DNA from: Mucilaginibacter straminoryzae
GTDB lineage: Bacteria > Bacteroidota > Bacteroidia > Sphingobacteriales > Sphingobacteriaceae
NCBI RefSeq assembly: GCF_022953055.1
Contig: NZ_JALJEJ010000007.1
Location: forward strand, 1-64,000
DNA: 64,000 bases
Direction of reading: 5' to 3'
Positions 8,068 through 16,517 of this stretch are shown piece after piece; within the stretch, counting starts at the first letter, position 1, and each line of letters begins with the position of its first letter. The notes below the pieces were generated by a model. That model saw nothing but the letters and a program-made list of their open reading frames with translations, ran no database searches and was not told the DNA's origin. Position numbers and translations under genes: made by a program.

Positions 8068-9063
8068 TTAAAAACTTCTGAAACCGATCAGTTCCCGTAT
8101 TTCCTTGATTGTTTTCTGCGCACTTTCCCGGGCTTTGATGGCGCCATGGCGCGCCACCTGGCGTAAGTAGGCAGAATCGGCAGCAATATCATTAATCTTT
8201 TCCCGGATGGGTGCTGTAGCGATGATCATATCTTCGGCCAGTTGTTTTTTCAAGTCGCCGTAACGGATCTGGCAATTATTGTAAAGGCCGTCAAAATGCT
8301 GGTAAGTATCTTCGGTCGAAACCACCTTCATCAGGTCGAAAAGGTTCTGAATTTCCTGCGGTTTTTCCTGGTTTTCTGTGGTCGGGCCGCTATCAGTAAC
8401 AGCCCTCATCACTTTCTTACGTATCACTTCAGGCGTATCTGAAAGGTATACGGCATTGGCTTCGCCTTCAGATTTTCCCATCTTACCTTTACCATCAAGT
8501 CCCGGAATTTTTACCAGGTTTTCGCTAAAGGTGAATGCGTAAGGCTCGGGGAAATAATCGTGGTTATAAAGCCGGTTAAAGCGGTTGCCAAAAGTGCGTG
8601 CCATTTCCAGGTGTTGTTCCTGGTCTTTGCCAACGGGCACTTTAGTCGCTTTGTGGATCAGGATATCTGCAGCCATCAGTACAGGGTACGTTAATAATCC
8701 GGCATTCACATTATCCGGCTGGGCGCGTACCTTGTCCTTAAAAGAGGTACTGCGCTCCAGTTCGCCCAAATACGCGTTCATATTCAGATACAGGTATAAT
8801 TCTGCAATTTCCGGTACGTCAGACTGTATATAGATGGTGGCGCGGTCGGGGTCTATCCCGGCGGCCAGATATTCAACCAAAACATGTTTTACGTTGCCGT
8901 GCAGATCATCTGGCGTTGGGTGTGTGGTCAGAGAGTGCAGGTCGGCTATAAAAAAATAACAGTTGTATTCGTGCTGCATTTTTACGAAGTTTTGAATAGC
9001 TCCGTAATAATTTCCAAGGTGTAATTTCCCGGTAGAACGAATACCGCTAACAACAGTTTCCAT
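8068..9063 (-). CDS. trpS: Tryptophan-tRNA ligase
   Basis: This class Ic aminoacyl-tRNA synthetase charges tRNA-Trp. The start METVVSGIRSTGKLHLGNYY includes the HIGH-type signature (GKLHLGNY, residues 12-19). PVGKDQEQHLEMAR and a KMSKS equivalent, KMGKSEG near residues 194-200, are present. At 331 residues it has the usual bacterial length. The gene is divergent from the acyltransferase gene at 9103, with only 39 bases between the start codons, so the two promoters must overlap. Confidence 0.97.
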   Translation of the reverse strand: METVVSGIRSTGKLHLGNYYGAIQNFVKMQHEYNCYFFIADLHSLTTHPTPDDLHGNVKHVLVEYLAAGIDPDRATIYIQSDVPEIAELYLYLNMNAYLGELERSTSFKDKVRAQPDNVNAGLLTYPVLMAADILIHKATKVPVGKDQEQHLEMARTFGNRFNRLYNHDYFPEPYAFTFSENLVKIPGLDGKGKMGKSEGEANAVYLSDTPEVIRKKVMRAVTDSGPTTENQEKPQEIQNLFDLMKVVSTEDTYQHFDGLYNNCQIRYGDLKKQLAEDMIIATAPIREKINDIAADSAYLRQVARHGAIKARESAQKTIKEIRELIGFRSF

Positions 9064-9088
9064 AGGGGGCGAAAGTAAGGATTTTTTA

Positions 9089-9096
9089 TATTTTTG
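9089..9096 (+). promoter_or_regulatory. Bacteroidota -7 box (TATTTTTG) for the acyltransferase gene
   Basis: TATTTTTG matches TAnnTTTG exactly and ends seven bases before the ATG at 9103. No clear -33 TTTG is seen at the usual spacing. The box overlaps the upstream TTG at 9094, which argues against that codon as the start. The implied leader is extremely short. Confidence 0.45.
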
Positions 9097-9102
9097 AGCG
9101 CG

Positions 9103-9846
9103 ATGAAATTACTATTGAAGAAGGCCCATGCACATTTTTACCGTTATGGCCAGGCCTTTTTCTTTTTCCTTTGGTGGCCCTTTCTTTACTATCATTCGCG
9201 TAAGCCTGAACGCTATGCCCGGCTTAATTTCTTCAGACGGTTATGCGCCTGGTGCGGGTCTACCATGGCCGGGATTTTTTACCGCTTTCAATTCGAACAA
9301 CCGATCGACTGGACTCGTACCTATATCATTTGCCCCAACCATACTTCTAACCTGGATATTTCCTCTGCAAGTATTCTGGTAAAAGGCAATTATTGCTTCA
9401 TTGGTAAGGATGAACTGCTGGATAATATCGTGACGAAATTATTCTTTCAAACCATCGATATCCCGGTGAACCGCGAAAGCAAAATATCATCTTTCCGCGC
9501 TTTTAAAACGGCAGCAGAGCGACTGCAAAAGGGGCAGAGTGTAATTATTTTTCCGGAAGGGAAAATTCCGGATGATTATCCGCCCCGGTTGCACGAGTTT
9601 AAAAACGGGCCTTTTCGACTGGCTATAGAGCTTAAAATACCGATAATTCCTGTAACTTCGTTAAATACCTGGCAGGTGTTGTGGGATACCGGCCTTGAAA
9701 GAGGCAGCAAACCCGGCGTTTGTCATATTTACGTTCATCAGCCTATTGAGACGGCGGACATGAGTTTAGATGATGCAGATTTGCTGAAAGACCGTGTATT
9801 TAAACTGATGCAGCAAAAGTTGGAACAAACACATGAAAATTACTGA
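9103..9846 (+). CDS. plsC: 1-acyl-sn-glycerol-3-phosphate acyltransferase-like protein
   Basis: PlsC-type enzymes acylate lysophosphatidic acid at the inner membrane. The 247-residue product has a hydrophobic N-terminal segment (GQAFFFFLWWPFLYY), the catalytic NHTSNLD (HxxxxD, near residue 79), and FPEGKIP near residue 149 as the acceptor-binding motif. The frame allows a TTG at 9094, but the ATG at 9103 is preferred because a -7 box overlaps the TTG. It overlaps gatC by 14 bases, suggesting translational coupling. Exact lipid substrate is uncertain; related family members acylate other lipids. Confidence 0.87.
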   Translation: MKLLLKKAHAHFYRYGQAFFFFLWWPFLYYHSRKPERYARLNFFRRLCAWCGSTMAGIFYRFQFEQPIDWTRTYIICPNHTSNLDISSASILVKGNYCFIGKDELLDNIVTKLFFQTIDIPVNRESKISSFRAFKTAAERLQKGQSVIIFPEGKIPDDYPPRLHEFKNGPFRLAIELKIPIIPVTSLNTWQVLWDTGLERGSKPGVCHIYVHQPIETADMSLDDADLLKDRVFKLMQQKLEQTHENY

Positions 9847-10168
9847 AGAAACCATAGATAAAATTGCTAACCTGGCCCGGTTGGAAGTAAGCGCAGAAGA
9901 AAAGCACGAGTTGAAGGCAGACATGACGCGCATCCTGGATTTTATGGATAAGCTGAACGAGGTGGACACTGCCGATGTTGAACCATTGGTTTACATGACT
10001 GGTGAAGTAAACGTGCTTCGTGCAGATGAAGTTAAACAACTTGTCACCCACGAAGAGGCACTGTTGAACGCCCCTGCTAAAACCGCCGACTATTTTAAGG
10101 TTGCCAAAGTGCTGAATAAAAAAGAGCATGGCACGGGCAGCCAGCCAAAAAGTGAAGATAGCCTGTAA
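9833..10168 (+). CDS. gatC: Asp-tRNA(Asn)/Glu-tRNA(Gln) amidotransferase subunit C
   Basis: GatC is the small subunit that clamps GatA to GatB in the enzyme converting mischarged Glu-tRNA(Gln) or Asp-tRNA(Asn). The start MKITEETIDKIANLARLEVS matches the family, and MDKLNEVDTADVEPLVYMTG is the typical middle. The 111-residue length is slightly longer than usual because of a charged tail. gatA and gatB are not in the window. The ATG lies inside the end of the acyltransferase gene. Confidence 0.93.
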   Translation: MKITEETIDKIANLARLEVSAEEKHELKADMTRILDFMDKLNEVDTADVEPLVYMTGEVNVLRADEVKQLVTHEEALLNAPAKTADYFKVAKVLNKKEHGTGSQPKSEDSL

Positions 10169-10208
10169 CATTTAGCTACGTGCGGCAGTCAAACCCTCAA
10201 AAAACTAA

Positions 10209-10934
10209 ATGGAGCCCCTGATTACCATCACCGATATTGGCCGTAAGTATGTAATTGGCGCAGAAGTAATTCATGCGTTAAAATCAGTCTCGTTAACGAT
10301 TAATAAAGGCGAGTTTGTAGCGCTGATGGGCCCTTCGGGATCAGGAAAATCTACTTTGATGAATATTTTAGGCTGCCTGGACACCCCTACCAAAGGCAGC
10401 TACGTGCTGAACGGGATAGACGTAAGCCACATGACGGACAATCAACTGGCCGAGGTGCGTAATAAAGAAATTGGCTTCGTGTTTCAAACCTTTAACCTGC
10501 TGCCCCGCAATACTGCGCTGGATAACGTGGCCTTGCCGCTGGTTTATTCTGGTGTGAGTAAGGAGGAGCGGATGAACCGTGCGGGTAACGCATTGAAGAA
10601 TGTAGGTCTTGGGCACCGTATGGACCACAAACCCAATGAGCTTTCGGGCGGTCAGCGGCAGCGCGTGGCAGTGGCCCGTGCGCTGATCAATAACCCTTCC
10701 ATCATCCTGGCCGACGAACCTACCGGTAACCTGGATACCAAAACATCCATCGAAATTATGGGCCTGCTGGAGGACATCCACGAAAAGGGGAATACCATTA
10801 TATTAGTAACTCACGAAGAGGATATTGCCCTGCACGCACACCGCATTGTGCGTATGCGCGATGGATTGATTGAAAAGGATTACGCCAATATCAATATCTC
10901 CAAAACAGACCGCAGTTTGGCGGTAGAAGAGTAG
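10209..10934 (+). CDS. ABC transporter ATP-binding protein (LolD/MacB-type)
   Basis: The 241-residue ATPase has Walker [10 protein letters not shown] at 41-49, the signature [15 protein letters not shown] from about residue 145, and Walker [13 protein letters not shown] near 165. The Q-loop context [17 protein letters not shown] is typical of the MacB/LolD/FtsE class, which powers mechanotransmission rather than substrate import. No permease lies beside it. A MacB-like permease on the same strand starts at 16518, over 5 kb away, and could be its partner. It follows gatC by 40 bases and may be cotranscribed with it. Confidence 0.92.
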   Translation: MEPLITITDIGRKYVIGAEVIHALKSVSLTINKGEFVALMGPSGSGKSTLMNILGCLDTPTKGSYVLNGIDVSHMTDNQLAEVRNKEIGFVFQTFNLLPRNTALDNVALPLVYSGVSKEERMNRAGNALKNVGLGHRMDHKPNELSGGQRQRVAVARALINNPSIILADEPTGNLDTKTSIEIMGLLEDIHEKGNTIILVTHEEDIALHAHRIVRMRDGLIEKDYANINISKTDRSLAVEE

Positions 10935-10936
10935 AA

Positions 10937-11093
10937 GTTGGTCATTGGTGCATTCGTTATCAGTCATTGGTCACCGGTCATTTGGTCGTTAGTCATTAGT
11001 CATGGACGCATTCGTTAGTGGTCATTGATCATTAGTTGCGGATGATAAATCGCTGGTCATTAGTCAATGGCTACTGGTCATTAGTCATTGATA
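10937..11093. repeat. Degenerate direct repeat of GTCATTAGTCATTGGT type
   Basis: About a dozen imperfect copies of TGGTCATT, AGTCATTAG and CATTCGTTA follow one another with no fixed spacing. No reading frame or stem-loop explains them. The array fills most of the gap between the ABC ATPase and the lipoprotein gene at 11209. Confidence 0.75.
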
Positions 11094-11208
11094 TTGTTTA
11101 CTAACTTCTTTAACACGGATTTTCGCTTTCCACTCTGCGCTTCCCGCTCGCCTTTGAAATAAAATTGCTTATCTTTATGCCTGTTTATCAAAGTATTTGG
11201 GCTAATAT

Positions 11209-11967
11209 ATGCGTGATTTTTATCGTCTTAGGTTTTTGTGGATAATTGCTTTGGCAGCAGTGGCTTTTAGCGGCTGTACCAAGGGGGACGATGAACCTGC
11301 AGCCGATACCAACAATAAACTGATCATTGCTTTTTCGAGTGCTACAGTGCCTATTACCGGTGTTGATTCGGTGATTTGTACGTTTACCTCCAGCACTGAT
11401 ACCATCCGTAAAAAGGGGTTGCGCGAAGGTACTTTTTATAGTTTCTTGCTAAGCTCATTGCCAAGTGGAACCTATTCGGCGCTTACCAAAATCTACACAA
11501 CGGCGGATAGCGCCGGAACGCGCAAGATGTTCCGAAATACCACATCCATCAGCACCTCAAAGAACAGCAACATCATTGCAGCTTCTGACAAGCCTTACGA
11601 TACCTGGGCTTCTGCATTATACTTTTACAGTGCGCTATATAACATTACGTTCGCAGTAGGGTATTATCCAACAGATTCTTATTTTGAAATGCGCCTGCCG
11701 GCTACGCTGCCATTTAAAAATATTTATATCTCGCGAAACTTGTACAGAACCGTCAATAAAATAAAGTACCAGACGGGGTATGGTTACATCAACATAAAAA
11801 CGAGCGATTATAAAGGATCTACTTCAAATACCAATGCTTTTTACGGCTTTTCAACCGGAGCGGCTAACCTGAAGTACGATGCGGCTGATGTAACTTTTGA
11901 ACTGTACAACGATGTTAATAATGACTATGCCATCCTGTTTCAGAAGGAGATAGCGATTGCTAATTAA
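11209..11967 (+). CDS. Predicted lipoprotein of unknown function
   Basis: The 252-residue product begins MRDFYRLRFLWIIALAAV and has a lipobox ending AFSGC, with an acidic stretch (TKGDDEPAAD) right after the Cys, so it is probably exported and lipidated. The remainder is rich in Ser, Thr, Tyr and Asn and looks like a beta-sandwich, with SSLPSGTYSALTKIYTTADS recalling DUF4397/carboxypeptidase-regulatory-like beta domains, though no family is assigned with confidence. It stands alone between two repeat-filled gaps. Confidence 0.78.
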   Translation: MRDFYRLRFLWIIALAAVAFSGCTKGDDEPAADTNNKLIIAFSSATVPITGVDSVICTFTSSTDTIRKKGLREGTFYSFLLSSLPSGTYSALTKIYTTADSAGTRKMFRNTTSISTSKNSNIIAASDKPYDTWASALYFYSALYNITFAVGYYPTDSYFEMRLPATLPFKNIYISRNLYRTVNKIKYQTGYGYINIKTSDYKGSTSNTNAFYGFSTGAANLKYDAADVTFELYNDVNNDYAILFQKEIAIAN

Positions 11968-12105
11968 GTTGCCAGTTACGAGTTGCGAGTTCCGCGTGAA
12001 AATTTAGTTATCTATGTTACTCGCAACCGCGCACACCCGCTCCTCGAACCCCGCGCCGCGTAACTGAAAACTCGCAACCAATACTCGCCTCCACGCTTCT
12101 TATTG
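11968..12105. repeat. GAGTTGCG-type repeat with inverted partner
   Basis: GTTACGAGTTGCGAGTT at about 11974-11990 is loosely mirrored by AACTGAAAACTCGCAAC at about 12063-12079. TTACTCGCAACCGCGC lies between. The wording matches the gap at 7254-7344. It separates two convergent genes and may act as a terminator region. Confidence 0.55.
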
Positions 12106-13107
12106 TCAATATTTATACGGTTGCATGGTTCCGCAAGAGCACGCGCAGTCTGGATCTGAGGTGCCCAATTTCTTCAGGAAGAACTGGTAAAAGCCAATGC
12201 GGTCTTGCATATTGGTATTATCACCATGGTTACACTCCACTTCGCCATTAACAATGTTGATCGTCATGCCGAAACCTGGCTTCCGTCCTTTAGCAACGTC
12301 ATCTGCCTTTGGCTGCCATTTGCCGGTCATCACATCATGGGCTGAAGGTTTTTTAGTCTGCGGGGTCATCCAGAAATAGATGGCTGTTTTAAAAGCGATA
12401 ACCGGGTCTGTTTCCACCAATGACGGATTGTTCAGTAATATTTTTTTGTCGCCGAAGATACAGTCAGAAGCGTAGCCGTAGTTACCATTATAGCTGATCT
12501 GCATTGGTCCGCGGCCATAGTATTTCTGTCCTTTGGCCGGTGGGTATTCGTCGCTGTCGCCAAAATAATCCAGATTGGTATTGCTCTCGTGCGTTAGCAT
12601 CAGTCCATCGTTATAAGCGCCGTTCTGGCCAAAACGGGTTTCATGGGCAATCTGCGCAAAGAACGCCGCCAGTTCTCTTTTGCGTGTCTGGGTATCGCCC
12701 TCATTACAAAACCTGCCATAATCTATGGTGTAAGTACTGTCAGGCTTTTGTTTTGCCCACGCTTCGTTCCAATCCTCATCCTGCCTCACAGTAACAGCCT
12801 TGCCGGTAGTTTTATCTGTACGGATGAGTTGGTAGACGGATACCGCCCGGCGGGTTACCTGTACCTTGATCTTTGCCAGGTCGTTCGCTGCTTTCACAAA
12901 AGCGGCATAAGTGTATATTTTGTTCCGCTGGGGGAACAGATCATTAAACTGTTTCTCGCTTAACAGGGTAGTAATGTCAGATTTTGCCGGAGTTGATGGC
13001 GCCTGTTTCATGTCTTTTTTACCCGCATTACCGCAACTGATATCAATCGTACTAACAAGGGCGGTAATGATCAGCCAGAATCTGAGTTTAAAGCGGTATT
13101 GTATCAT
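12106..13107 (-). CDS. Glycoside hydrolase family 19 (chitinase/lysozyme-like) lipoprotein
   Basis: GH19 enzymes cleave chitin or peptidoglycan glycans. The 333-residue protein has an N-terminal hydrophobic segment with a possible lipobox (STIDISCG). The catalytic domain shows FFAQIAHET near residue 150 (general-acid Glu), HESNTNLDYFGD, YYGRGPMQISYNGNYG and FGMTINIVNGEVECN, all recognisable GH19 elements. The C-terminus is Cys-rich (DCACSCGTM). Location is therefore probably the outer envelope. No holin or phage genes are nearby, so it is not an obvious phage endolysin. Substrate, chitin versus peptidoglycan, is open. Confidence 0.88.
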   Translation of the reverse strand: MIQYRFKLRFWLIITALVSTIDISCGNAGKKDMKQAPSTPAKSDITTLLSEKQFNDLFPQRNKIYTYAAFVKAANDLAKIKVQVTRRAVSVYQLIRTDKTTGKAVTVRQDEDWNEAWAKQKPDSTYTIDYGRFCNEGDTQTRKRELAAFFAQIAHETRFGQNGAYNDGLMLTHESNTNLDYFGDSDEYPPAKGQKYYGRGPMQISYNGNYGYASDCIFGDKKILLNNPSLVETDPVIAFKTAIYFWMTPQTKKPSAHDVMTGKWQPKADDVAKGRKPGFGMTINIVNGEVECNHGDNTNMQDRIGFYQFFLKKLGTSDPDCACSCGTMQPYKY

Positions 13108-13210
13108 GGTTCTAAGATGTTTAAAAGCGGGTTTGGTTTAAATATGCACATTTAAATAATTATTCACACTTGTGCTAAAACCCCTGCAAAATTACTTAAT
13201 TGCGCCCACT

Positions 13211-13759
13211 ATGAAGATATATACCAAAACGGGTGACAAAGGTTTTACCTCGCTTATTGGCGGTACGCGTGTGCCAAAGCACCATATCCGCATAGAGAGC
13301 TACGGTACGGTAGACGAGCTGAATTCGTATATCGGCCTGATCCGAGACCAGGAGATCAGCACACAGCAGCGGGATTTGCTGAAGGAGATTCAGGACAGGC
13401 TGTTTACCATTGGTGCATCTTTAGCGGCGGACCCGGAACGTTCTAAAATGGTGATACCCGATTTGCATTTAAGCGATATTGAATTGCTGGAGCAGGAAAT
13501 GGACCGCATGAATGAAAGTTTACCTGAACTAAAACATTTTATATTGCCCGGTGGTAATAATGCCGTGTCTTATTGCCACGTGGCGCGTTGCGTTTGCCGC
13601 CGCGCAGAACGTATCACAACACATTTGGCAGAGGAAAGCGAAGTTGACGAGAAGGTAATTATGTACCTGAACAGGCTGAGCGACTACCTTTTTACCCTTG
13701 CGCGAATGATTGCACACGAACATCATATCCCTGAAAATCATTGGATACCAAGAGTATAA
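13211..13759 (+). CDS. Cob(I)alamin adenosyltransferase (PduO type)
   Basis: This cytoplasmic enzyme transfers the adenosyl group of ATP to cob(I)alamin. MKIYTKTGDKGFTSLIGG is the family start, and SYIGLIRD, FILPGG and CHVARCVCRRAERIT follow in order; the last holds the conserved R-x-x-E-R region. The frame is open from 13172, but the ATG at 13211 is clearly the family start, giving 182 residues. It is divergent from the GH19 gene, and no other cobalamin gene is seen nearby. Confidence 0.94.
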   Translation: MKIYTKTGDKGFTSLIGGTRVPKHHIRIESYGTVDELNSYIGLIRDQEISTQQRDLLKEIQDRLFTIGASLAADPERSKMVIPDLHLSDIELLEQEMDRMNESLPELKHFILPGGNNAVSYCHVARCVCRRAERITTHLAEESEVDEKVIMYLNRLSDYLFTLARMIAHEHHIPENHWIPRV

Positions 13760-13854
13760 GAAAAATGAATAATTTTATTTGATTATCAATTTGAAATTAT
13801 TATACTTTTGCGGAAAAATAGAAACTCAAATTTAGAACCTTTAAAATATTAAAT

Positions 13855-14076
13855 ATGTATTGGACACTTGAACTTGCATCACACCTGGAAGACGCTCCAT
13901 GGCCAGCTACAAAAGACGAATTGATTGATTACGCCATCCGTTCAGGCGCGCCGGTAGAAGTAATTGAAAATTTACAGGCTTTGGAAGATGACGGCGAACC
14001 GTACGAAAATATAGAAGAAATATGGCCTGATTACCCTACAAAAGACGATTTCTTCTTCAATGAAGATGAATATTAA
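13855..14076 (+). CDS. DUF2795 family small protein
   Basis: The 73-residue acidic protein begins MYWTLELASHLEDAPWPATK and continues DELIDYAIRSGAPVEVIENL, matching DUF2795 proteins common in Bacteroidota. Function is unknown; the predicted helix-loop-helix with a nearby negative tail (DFFFNEDEY) suggests a small soluble protein. It is monocistronic, with a terminator at 14113-14137. Confidence 0.88.
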   Translation: MYWTLELASHLEDAPWPATKDELIDYAIRSGAPVEVIENLQALEDDGEPYENIEEIWPDYPTKDDFFFNEDEY

Positions 14077-14112
14077 TTTCTAATAAGTAATAATTATTTC
14101 TTTACGATTTAA

Positions 14113-14137
14113 AAAGCCCTGTATTAGCAGGGTTTTT
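14113..14137 (+). terminator. Terminator of the DUF2795 gene
   Basis: The stem CCCTG/CAGGG with a TATTAG loop is followed by six T, and A residues precede it, so it may work in both directions. Confidence 0.85.
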
Positions 14138-14209
14138 TATTTTGAGACAACTTTTTGGTGTGGTTTTGGTTTATTTGATAAATAAATATTCAAACTAAAA
14201 CATCTTACC

Positions 14210-14356
14210 ATGAGAGGCTTACTTTACATCATTGCCGTTATCCTGATTATCGGGTGGCTATTAGGCGTATTTGTTTATTCGGCAACCGGCTTAATTCACG
14301 TGCTGCTGGTAATAGCTGTCATTGCATTACTATTGGGCATTATCAGAAGGGCTTAA
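14210..14356 (+). CDS. Lmo0937-family small membrane protein
   Basis: The 48-residue product begins MRGLLYIIAVILIIGWLLGV and ends LLLGIIRRA. It has two hydrophobic segments linked by a short turn (YSATG), as in the lmo0937 family of tiny membrane proteins, which are often linked to envelope stress. The gene is preceded by AAACATCTTACC and followed directly by a terminator hairpin. Confidence 0.85.
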   Translation: MRGLLYIIAVILIIGWLLGVFVYSATGLIHVLLVIAVIALLLGIIRRA

Positions 14357-14385
14357 ATACCGCTGAAAACAATAAGGGTTATGAA

Positions 14386-14411
14386 AGCTGCTCAAACGGG
14401 CAGCTTTTTTT
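14386..14411 (+). terminator. Terminator shared by the small membrane gene and the ispD end
   Basis: AGCTGC/GCAGCT arms around TCAAACGG are followed by seven T. The ispD stop codon on the other strand lies inside the stem. Confidence 0.8.
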
Positions 14412-15084
14412 GTATCAGTTCGGCAATGGCAATATCTTCAGGGAAGGTAATTTTTAGGTTGAAATGTTCACCGTCAACCAAATTAATGGTTTCTCCTGCA
14501 CTTTCCACCACGCTGGCGTCATCTGTAAAGGTATTAGTGAAGGGGTGTTCATAAGCCTTACGCAGCAACGATAACCTAAATGTTTGCGGTGTCTGCACCA
14601 GGTAAATTTCATCCCGGTTCAAGTGATGAGAGACCTCGCCCTGTAACCTGCGGATAGAGTCGCGGCTTTTAACCGCCACCACGGCATTCCCTTTAGAGGC
14701 TGCTACTTCGTAAGCGGCGTCTATGATCTTTGAGGTAGTTAACGGCCGTACCGCATCTTGTACAGCTACTACAGCTTCTTCTTCCGCAATTATTTCCAGT
14801 CCGTTTTTTACCGAATGAAAACGTGTCTCACCACCGGCAACTAATCGGTGCGGAACGGTAAATTGATGTGCCGAACAAAGTTCTTTCCAGTAATCATGAA
14901 ACCCGGCGTGCAGCACCAGGATGATTTCCGGCTGGTAACTGCTGCGGTAAAAGTTCTCTATCGTATGCATCAGTACCGGCTTGCCGTTCATTAGCAAAAA
15001 TTGCTTGGGCACCGCGCTTTGCATACGCGTACCTGTACCGCCCGCAACGATAATGGCGTATGTTGGAAGATTTGAATCGGTCAT
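14392..15084 (-). CDS. ispD: 2-C-methyl-D-erythritol 4-phosphate cytidylyltransferase
   Basis: IspD is the third step of the MEP isoprenoid pathway. The CTP-binding start IIVAGGTGTRMQSAVPKQF, HDAVRP-like VQDAVRPLTT, and TDDASVVESAG are the family marks. At 230 residues it has normal length. It is encoded alone, with ispF absent from the window. Confidence 0.95.
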   Translation of the reverse strand: MTDSNLPTYAIIVAGGTGTRMQSAVPKQFLLMNGKPVLMHTIENFYRSSYQPEIILVLHAGFHDYWKELCSAHQFTVPHRLVAGGETRFHSVKNGLEIIAEEEAVVAVQDAVRPLTTSKIIDAAYEVAASKGNAVVAVKSRDSIRRLQGEVSHHLNRDEIYLVQTPQTFRLSLLRKAYEHPFTNTFTDDASVVESAGETINLVDGEHFNLKITFPEDIAIAELIQKKLPV

Positions 15085-15257
15085 GAAGTGACGAAGTTAT
15101 TAAGAAAAGTTTTAAAAGCTATTAGAACCGTCCTTTCGACGAGGAACGAGGAGAAATCTTCTTGAAGGTGTCAATCGAAGAAGATCTCTGTCCGCCAACT
15201 GTCGGATCGAGATGACATCAAAAAGATAGGCACTAAAAAACGAGAATATCACGACAA
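15085..15257. repeat. REP-like inverted repeat between ispD and queA
   Basis: The pieces CTTTCGACGAGGAACGAGG, AAATCTTCTTGAAGG and CGAAGAAGATCTCTGTCCG form a partial inverted repeat that ends in GATCGAGATGACATCA. Parts match the boxes at 457-483 (CCTCGTGCCTCGTCGAAAGG). No gene is seen. Confidence 0.55.
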
Positions 15258-15292
15258 ACAAAAAGCGCCATCCTAAAATGAATGGCGCTTTA
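15258..15292 (-). terminator. Terminator of queA
   Basis: AAAGCGCCAT/ATGGCGCTTT arms with a TCCTAAAATGA loop; on the minus strand the 3' arm runs into T-rich sequence. It lies about 20 bases beyond the queA stop. Confidence 0.85.
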
Positions 15293-15313
15293 AAATCTTA
15301 TTTAAGTGTAAAC

Positions 15314-16363
15314 TTAGATCAGCAGCATGGCATCGCCATAGCTGTAGAAGCGGTATTTCTCTTTTACGGCCACTTCATAAGCATTCATTACGTTTTCGTA
15401 ACCGCCGAACGCACAGATCATCATCAACAAAGTAGATTCTGGTGTGTGGAAGTTGGTTACCATCGCGTTAGCAATGCTGAAATCGTAAGGAGGGAAGATG
15501 AACTTGCTGGTCCAGTCGTTTGCAGCTTTCAGGGTTTTGTTTGCCGAAACGGCAGATTCGATAGTACGCATTGAAGTAGTACCCACGGCACAAACGCGTT
15601 TCTTGCGTTCGATAGCACGGTTTACAATGTCAGCCTGGCTTTGCTCTATAATGAACTGCTCAGAATCCATTTTGTGTTTGGTCAAGTCTTCCACCTCAAC
15701 AGGGCGGAAGGTACCTAAACCTACGTGCAGGGTAACCTCGGCAAATTCCACACCTTTTAATTCCAGGCGTTTCATCAGTTCGCGGCTAAAGTGTAAACCG
15801 GCAGTTGGTGCAGCAACTGCACCTTCGTTTTTAGCGAAGATGGTTTGGTAACGCTCTTTATCTTCTTCGGTCGCTTTACGCTTAATGTATTTAGGAAGCG
15901 GTGTTTCGCCTAAAATTTCAATATTACGACGGAATTCTTCGTCGGTGCCGTCAAACAGGAAGCGGATGGTACGACCGCGAGAGGTAGTATTGTCTACCAC
16001 TTCTGCTACTAACAGATCGTCGTCACCAAAATATAATTTGTTACCCACACGGATTTTGCGTGCCGGATCTACCAACACATCCCACAAACGTAGTTCCTTG
16101 TTCAGCTCGCGCAGTAAAAATACTTCTATGGTAGCACCTGTTTTCTCTTTGTTACCGTACATACGGGCAGGGAAAACTTTAGTGTTGTTCAAAATCATTA
16201 CATCCTGATTATCAAAATAATCCAGAACGTCTTTGAATATTTTATGCTCAATTTTTCCCGAATCACGGTGCAATACCATTAAACGCGATTCATCACGACT
16301 TGGAGAGGGGGTATGTGCAACTAAAGATTCAGGCAGATTGAATTTGAACTGAGATAATTTCAT
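15314..16363 (-). CDS. queA: S-adenosylmethionine:tRNA ribosyltransferase-isomerase
   Basis: QueA adds the epoxycyclopentane precursor of queuosine to tRNA, using SAM as ribosyl donor. [54 protein letters not shown] and [13 protein letters not shown] are characteristic. The 349-residue length is typical. A minus-strand box TAACTTTG (16387-16394) precedes the start. The preceding Q precursor genes are not in the window. Confidence 0.96.
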   Translation of the reverse strand: MKLSQFKFNLPESLVAHTPSPSRDESRLMVLHRDSGKIEHKIFKDVLDYFDNQDVMILNNTKVFPARMYGNKEKTGATIEVFLLRELNKELRLWDVLVDPARKIRVGNKLYFGDDDLLVAEVVDNTTSRGRTIRFLFDGTDEEFRRNIEILGETPLPKYIKRKATEEDKERYQTIFAKNEGAVAAPTAGLHFSRELMKRLELKGVEFAEVTLHVGLGTFRPVEVEDLTKHKMDSEQFIIEQSQADIVNRAIERKKRVCAVGTTSMRTIESAVSANKTLKAANDWTSKFIFPPYDFSIANAMVTNFHTPESTLLMMICAFGGYENVMNAYEVAVKEKYRFYSYGDAMLLI

Positions 16364-16386
16364 CTTTCAGATTTAATTTAAGCGCG

Positions 16387-16394
16387 CAAAGTTA
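16387..16394 (-). promoter_or_regulatory. Bacteroidota -7 box (TAACTTTG) for queA
   Basis: On the minus strand TAACTTTG matches TAnnTTTG, 23 bases before the queA ATG. A -33 motif at the usual spacing was not found, so confidence is modest. Confidence 0.4.
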
Positions 16395-16517
16395 CGAATT
16401 ATTTAGTAATATTAAACGCAAGAAGAAGCGGTTGGTTCACAAAGATTTAACTTATTAATAATTATTTTTTGCTGTAACCAAATGCAGCCCATGCAGTCTA
16501 AACCATAACACGGGTAT

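Noticed and set aside
10937..11093. The direct-repeat stretch as tRNA or structured RNA
   Set aside because: No cloverleaf or paired arms could be drawn; the motif is only a degenerate direct repeat.
12504..12794. Plus-strand frames across the GH19 gene
   Set aside because: They lie antisense to a clear catalytic domain and have no recognisable motif.
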